From JANNYA01 sp031422315 (GTDB lineage Bacteria > Pseudomonadota > Gammaproteobacteria > Xanthomonadales > SZUA-5), in assembly GCA_031422315.1 (NCBI GenBank), contig JANOQN010000073.1, forward strand, positions 70,230 to 134,229: 64,000 bases of DNA. The letters are read 5' to 3'. The notes under the pieces were generated by a model, which was not told where the DNA came from, did no database searches, and saw only the letters and a program-made list of their open reading frames with translations. This document shows, one piece after another, positions 60,773 through 64,000 of this stretch. A program made the position numbers and the translations under genes. How positions within the stretch are numbered: the stretch's first letter is position 1; each line of letters starts with the position of its first letter.

Positions 60773-63565
60773 TCACATGCTTCCGGTTGCAGCCAAGCGT
60801 TTTAGTTCTGCAATCTGCTCCGTGCCGACGATTTGCCGCTCACCGAGCAGACCTAAAGCTTCACTCGCAATGCGTTTGGCTTCGTTTGATCGATTTAGAT
60901 TTGACAACGCTTTTGCTTGCACGCTCAACATGTTGACGCGTTCCAGTAAGTTGCCGGGAAATTGTGCGGAGTAGCGCGCCTCAAGTTCAGTCACTTCGTC
61001 CAGCGCCGCTTGCCACTTGCCGCGCTCCAAGTTAGCCCACGCGCGCTGAAATCGCATTAAAAGTACGCCGACCGCATCACCGCCGGCCTTGTCAAACATC
61101 GCAAGTGCTTGCTCCGCAGTGCTGATCGATTCATCGAAACGGCCCTGCACGCGCTGCAACTCTGCGAGCGATTCAAACTGTGCTGCGACCTCCGCGCTAT
61201 CAGAACCCGATATCCGCTCCTGCAGCTTAATTGCCGCATTGAGATCAACCTCAGCCGCGTTGAACTGCAAAATCGAGGTATAGGTTTGCCCGCGCTTTTG
61301 TAGGATGCGCACGCAGGCATAGTGCAGCAATCTTGCATCTGCACAAACGCTTGCGCCCTCGGACAACACCGCCAGCGCAGCATCGTTCCGGTTCTGAGCC
61401 GCGCGTAGACGCGCCATCACCGTGACGGCAAAAAGTGTTGCGGGGTGCGCATCGCCAAGCAGCTCGCGACGCATGCTCAGGCCACGCTGCACATAAGGCT
61501 CGGCGTCATCCAGTCGCCCCATCCACAGCAAGTAACTCCCAAGCAGTCCGACAAACCAGGCGGTGTCCTGGTGCGGCCGTTTGTGCAGCCGCTCTGACAA
61601 CGCAATTGCCTCGCGGTAAGCCGCCTCGCCGCGCGCCATTTCACCCAGCAAACCGGCGGAGTAGGCAATATTGCTGTGCAGCCATAACACTTCTTCATTT
61701 GCTGGTAAATTTTGTGCTTTCCAGAAGGCCAGCGCGATCTCGCCGCGCGCCAAGCTCTCCTTCGGGCGCTGTAGCGTACCTAACAAGTCCGTTTCGGCGA
61801 TAAGCGCCTTTAATGTGCTTGGTGGGTCAGTTTGCGCACGCTGCATCGCCAGTGCCCTGATCTCGCGCTGCAAGTTGAGCGCATCCTCAACACGACCGTC
61901 CTGAAGGGTCATTGATCGCGTCAATATCTGCAACACTTCAAGGGAAAGCGCGTCGCCACGTTGTATTAAGTCGGATTGCATCGGCTCAAGTAGGGCAACC
62001 GCCTCGGCGTATTGCGCGTTGTCATAGAGTGCCGACGCGCGCAGTTGTCGGGCATTGATCCAACGTGGGTCGCGTGGGTCGTACAAATCATCGGCGAGGC
62101 GCAACAGCTCCTTGGTCAGCTCCTGTTTTTGCGCGTCTGCTCCCATTCTTAAGGCCACGCGCGACAGCACGCCCAGTAGATCGGCCTTGGTCTGCGCAGG
62201 CATCTCGTGATCCTGCACAATCCGATCGCCGCCTTGCTCGACGATGCCCTCGACGGTGGGTTTAAGGTGGCGCGGCTTGTCCGCCTCGGCAACACCGAAC
62301 AGCGAGATTAGGAAGTCTCTTATCGTGTTCGCGCGCTCGGCCTGCTGCCTTGCCTGTTCGGCCTGCCAGAGCGTTCCAGCCAACCCGGCGCTTAAGCTTA
62401 CGATTAGCAAGGTAACAGCCGCCACCGCCCAGCGATAGCGCCGCAATGCGCGCCCGAACACATACATTCGTGCGCCCTCGCGCGCCTGTACCGGTTCGTG
62501 GCGTAAGTGCGCTTGCACATCGCTTTTTAGGGCGTTGACGGTTTCGAAGCGATGTGTGGGCTCTCTGCGCAGGCACTTGGCAACTATCGCATCCAGATCG
62601 CCGGCGAGCAGACGCGCGGGTACGGGTGCAGCAGGCTTAGTGCGCGCGACGCGGCTCGCTATGGGCGCGCTGCGATCCAACAGCAGGTGCATCGCTTGCG
62701 CTCCGGGCAGCCTTCGCATATCAAACGGCCGTTCGTCGGTTAGTAACTCAAACAGCAATACGCCGAGTGCGTAGATATCAGTGGCTGTGGTTATGGGCTG
62801 CCCACTGATTTGTTCGGGCGCCGCGTAGTCGGGTGTGAAGGGTGCGATGGTGACGTGGGTTTTGTGGGCTGTATTGGCGCTGTCAAGCAATTTAGCAATG
62901 CCAAAATCGAGCAGCTTCACCGTGCCGTGGCTATCGACCAAGATGTTGTCGGGCTTCAAATCGCGATGGATCACCAAGTTGCGATGCGCAAAGGCCACTG
63001 CATCGCAGACTTGTGCAAACAGTTCTAAGCGCTGCAACAACGTGGCGGCGTGGGTATGGCAATAGCGGCTCAGCGAGCTGCCGTCAACATATTCCATCAC
63101 TGTGTACGGACGTCCGTCAGCGGCTGTTCCGCCATCCAGCAGCCGCGCGATTCCGGGGTGTTCGAGGCGCGCCAAAATGGTGCGCTCGAACTGGAAGCGA
63201 TCCAATTGGCCGACCGCTTCAAAGCGCAGAAGTTTGAGCGCGGCGCGCTGCACGAACTGGGCGCCATCGCGCGTTGCCTCATAAACCTCACCGGTGCCGC
63301 CGCGACCGATCAGTGCGCCGACCCGCCAGCTGCCAAGCACAGTGCCGCTCGTCAGTGACGCGGTTCCGGCAGCAGCTTGTGCCTGGCGCGGTGCGCAATC
63401 GAGTATGCCAGGCGTTGCGTGTGCGTCCAGCAGCTGCTCAAGCTCGACCTGCAAGCCAGAATCGCGCGCACACACGCGGGCCAAATACGCGCGGCGTTCC
63501 GCAGCTGGTCGAGCTAGGGCATCGGCAAAAATCTGCTCAATTTGCTGCCAACGTTGCTGCGACAT
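60773..63565 (-). CDS. Membrane Ser/Thr protein kinase with TPR repeats
   Basis: 930 residues, GGAG 5 bases before the ATG. A helical segment (~1-70; ADALARPAAERRAYLARVC) is typical of TPR-kinases, then the kinase domain (~80-350): ALIGRGGTGEVYEATRDG, AALKLL, IHRDLKPDNILVD, LLDFGIAKLL and YAAPEQISG. One transmembrane helix (AVAAVTLLIVSLSAGLAGTL, ~395) follows, and then ~500 residues of TPR-like helices, probably periplasmic. Catalytic residues are intact. A GACGCGC-GATTTA-GCGCGTC hairpin lies at the convergent end with the ECF sigma gene. Confidence 0.92.
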   Translation of the reverse strand: MSQQRWQQIEQIFADALARPAAERRAYLARVCARDSGLQVELEQLLDAHATPGILDCAPRQAQAAAGTASLTSGTVLGSWRVGALIGRGGTGEVYEATRDGAQFVQRAALKLLRFEAVGQLDRFQFERTILARLEHPGIARLLDGGTAADGRPYTVMEYVDGSSLSRYCHTHAATLLQRLELFAQVCDAVAFAHRNLVIHRDLKPDNILVDSHGTVKLLDFGIAKLLDSANTAHKTHVTIAPFTPDYAAPEQISGQPITTATDIYALGVLLFELLTDERPFDMRRLPGAQAMHLLLDRSAPIASRVARTKPAAPVPARLLAGDLDAIVAKCLRREPTHRFETVNALKSDVQAHLRHEPVQAREGARMYVFGRALRRYRWAVAAVTLLIVSLSAGLAGTLWQAEQARQQAERANTIRDFLISLFGVAEADKPRHLKPTVEGIVEQGGDRIVQDHEMPAQTKADLLGVLSRVALRMGADAQKQELTKELLRLADDLYDPRDPRWINARQLRASALYDNAQYAEAVALLEPMQSDLIQRGDALSLEVLQILTRSMTLQDGRVEDALNLQREIRALAMQRAQTDPPSTLKALIAETDLLGTLQRPKESLARGEIALAFWKAQNLPANEEVLWLHSNIAYSAGLLGEMARGEAAYREAIALSERLHKRPHQDTAWFVGLLGSYLLWMGRLDDAEPYVQRGLSMRRELLGDAHPATLFAVTVMARLRAAQNRNDAALAVLSEGASVCADARLLHYACVRILQKRGQTYTSILQFNAAEVDLNAAIKLQERISGSDSAEVAAQFESLAELQRVQGRFDESISTAEQALAMFDKAGGDAVGVLLMRFQRAWANLERGKWQAALDEVTELEARYSAQFPGNLLERVNMLSVQAKALSNLNRSNEAKRIASEALGLLGERQIVGTEQIAELKRLAATGSM

Positions 63566-63860
63566 AGGGGCTCCGGTTGACGCTCAATGATTGCCTTAGT
63601 GTGCCCTAGTTAGGGCGGTTGAATGGATTGCTGCAGCCCGAGGGGAATCTCTAAAACCCCCATTTTCCTCGTGAAGCGTTGTTGTTCAAGAAAAAAATCG
63701 TTCGATATCAATGTTACCCTGCTTTCAATTTTGTCTTTCGCGCCTAGCTTGACTTAGAAAATGAGATTTTAAAAATTCCCCGAGATGCGTTCAAAATGCG
63801 GTGGCGTAGCCGTTTTTCGAAGCGATTGACAAAAATCACACTTGATGAAGTCAAACCCAC

Positions 63861-64000
63861 ATCGCGGTAGGAATGCGCCTTACAGCGCACCCCCCGCACA
63901 GATCCCGGCGGGCGCAACTTACGCACCGGGCTCCTGCCTTGGATGTTTGACGAGAAAGCGCATATTTGGCCACGGGTGCAGAATGCGCGGCATCGGAAGC
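63861..64000 (-). mobile_element. 3' end of a group II intron (domains V and VI)
   Basis: On the minus strand, GAGCCCGGTGCGTAAGTTGC followed by GCCCGCCGGGATC (63933-63901) folds as a ~33-nt hairpin like domain V, with the AGC at its 5' base. GGGGGGTGCGCTGTAAGGCG through CCTACCGCGAT follows as domain VI, with a likely branch A in CCTACC. The intron would end near base 63861. The 5' part lies outside. The remaining 260 bases to the kinase gene hold that gene's promoter region and nothing else I can call. Confidence 0.75.
63919..64000 (-). CDS. Group II intron reverse transcriptase/maturase, last 26 codons only
   Basis: Translating the minus strand gives LPMPRILHPWPNMRFLVKHP then RQEPGA and a TAA. 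The HPWPNxRFxVKHPRxEPGA end is recognisable as a bacterial group II intron-encoded protein. The stop codon falls in the loop side of the predicted domain V, so coding and ribozyme sequence overlap. The rest is beyond the window. Confidence 0.75.
   Translation of the reverse strand, partial: LPMPRILHPWPNMRFLVKHPRQEPGA

Noticed and set aside
63744..63926. 60-codon leftward frame at the window end
   Set aside because: It reads through the intron domains V-VI in the wrong frame; the intron protein frame ends at 63919.

Overview
The window looks like chromosomal DNA of a gammaproteobacterium, most likely of the Xanthomonadales/Lysobacterales (Rhodanobacteraceae-like). The basis is moderate GC, an arginine cluster built on an N-acylornithine carbamoyltransferase, many secreted proteins with Xanthomonadales-style C-terminal signatures (IPTL-like tails, a short GFE(D/E) tag), a secreted lipase-like protein of the 'conditioned medium factor' type, and abundant paired-palindrome intergenic repeats. 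I see no phage, plasmid origin, CRISPR array, rRNA or tRNA.

Layout. 1-4.2 kb: 3' part of a class I fumarase with a small upstream gene, a MITE-like element and three small unknown genes. 4.2-9.9 kb: one 1,888-codon secreted beta-helix/Ig-like protein. 10-16.8 kb: squalene/phytoene synthase-like protein, M3 peptidyl-dipeptidase lipoprotein, secreted lipase-like protein and two convergent GNAT acetyltransferases. 16.8-22 kb: arginine genes, with argR divergent from argD-argF' and then argB-argH; two palindromic ARG-like boxes lie between argR and argD. 22-30.6 kb: secreted alpha/beta hydrolase, two secreted metzincin-type metalloproteases, a membrane Ser/Thr kinase and a GST. 30.6-34 kb: rplY-pth with an attenuator-like leader, then a serine-hydrolase-like protein missing its catalytic residues. 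34-37.4 kb: GST and a REC-PAS-GGDEF-EAL protein with degenerate catalytic motifs. 37.5-44.2 kb: a subtilisin-like protease with a small IPTL-like partner, followed by a tandem array of orphan copies of the protease C-terminal domain, each with its own partner. 44.3-48.7 kb: glycosyltransferase, asnB-type amidotransferase, ubiA, entericidin. 48.9-53.8 kb: orphan TRAP binding protein, unknown secreted protein, vapB with a frameshifted vapC, large lipoprotein. 54-58.9 kb: MacAB-like export operon. 59-63.6 kb: VOC protein, YdeI-like protein, ECF sigma factor convergent with a TPR Ser/Thr kinase. 63.9-64 kb: 3' end of a group II intron with the end of its reverse transcriptase.

The most interesting structure is a recurring two-gene unit. 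A secreted protease (metzincin at 29.2-30.6 kb; subtilisin at 37.6-40.7 kb) ends in a short LIFxxGFE(D/E)-type tag. Its stop codon overlaps, as ATGA, the start of a small secreted protein with a C-terminal IPTL-like transmembrane tail. The two proteases are unrelated, yet share the tag and the partner layout. At the subtilisin locus the C-terminal-domain/partner unit is repeated with a 1,399-bp period, plus a 134-bp remnant. This resembles the organisation of polymorphic effector/partner cassettes.

A second point is biochemical. The carbamoyltransferase has Pro at the position that separates N-succinyl- from N-acetylornithine carbamoyltransferases, which suggests that arginine is made here through succinylated intermediates.
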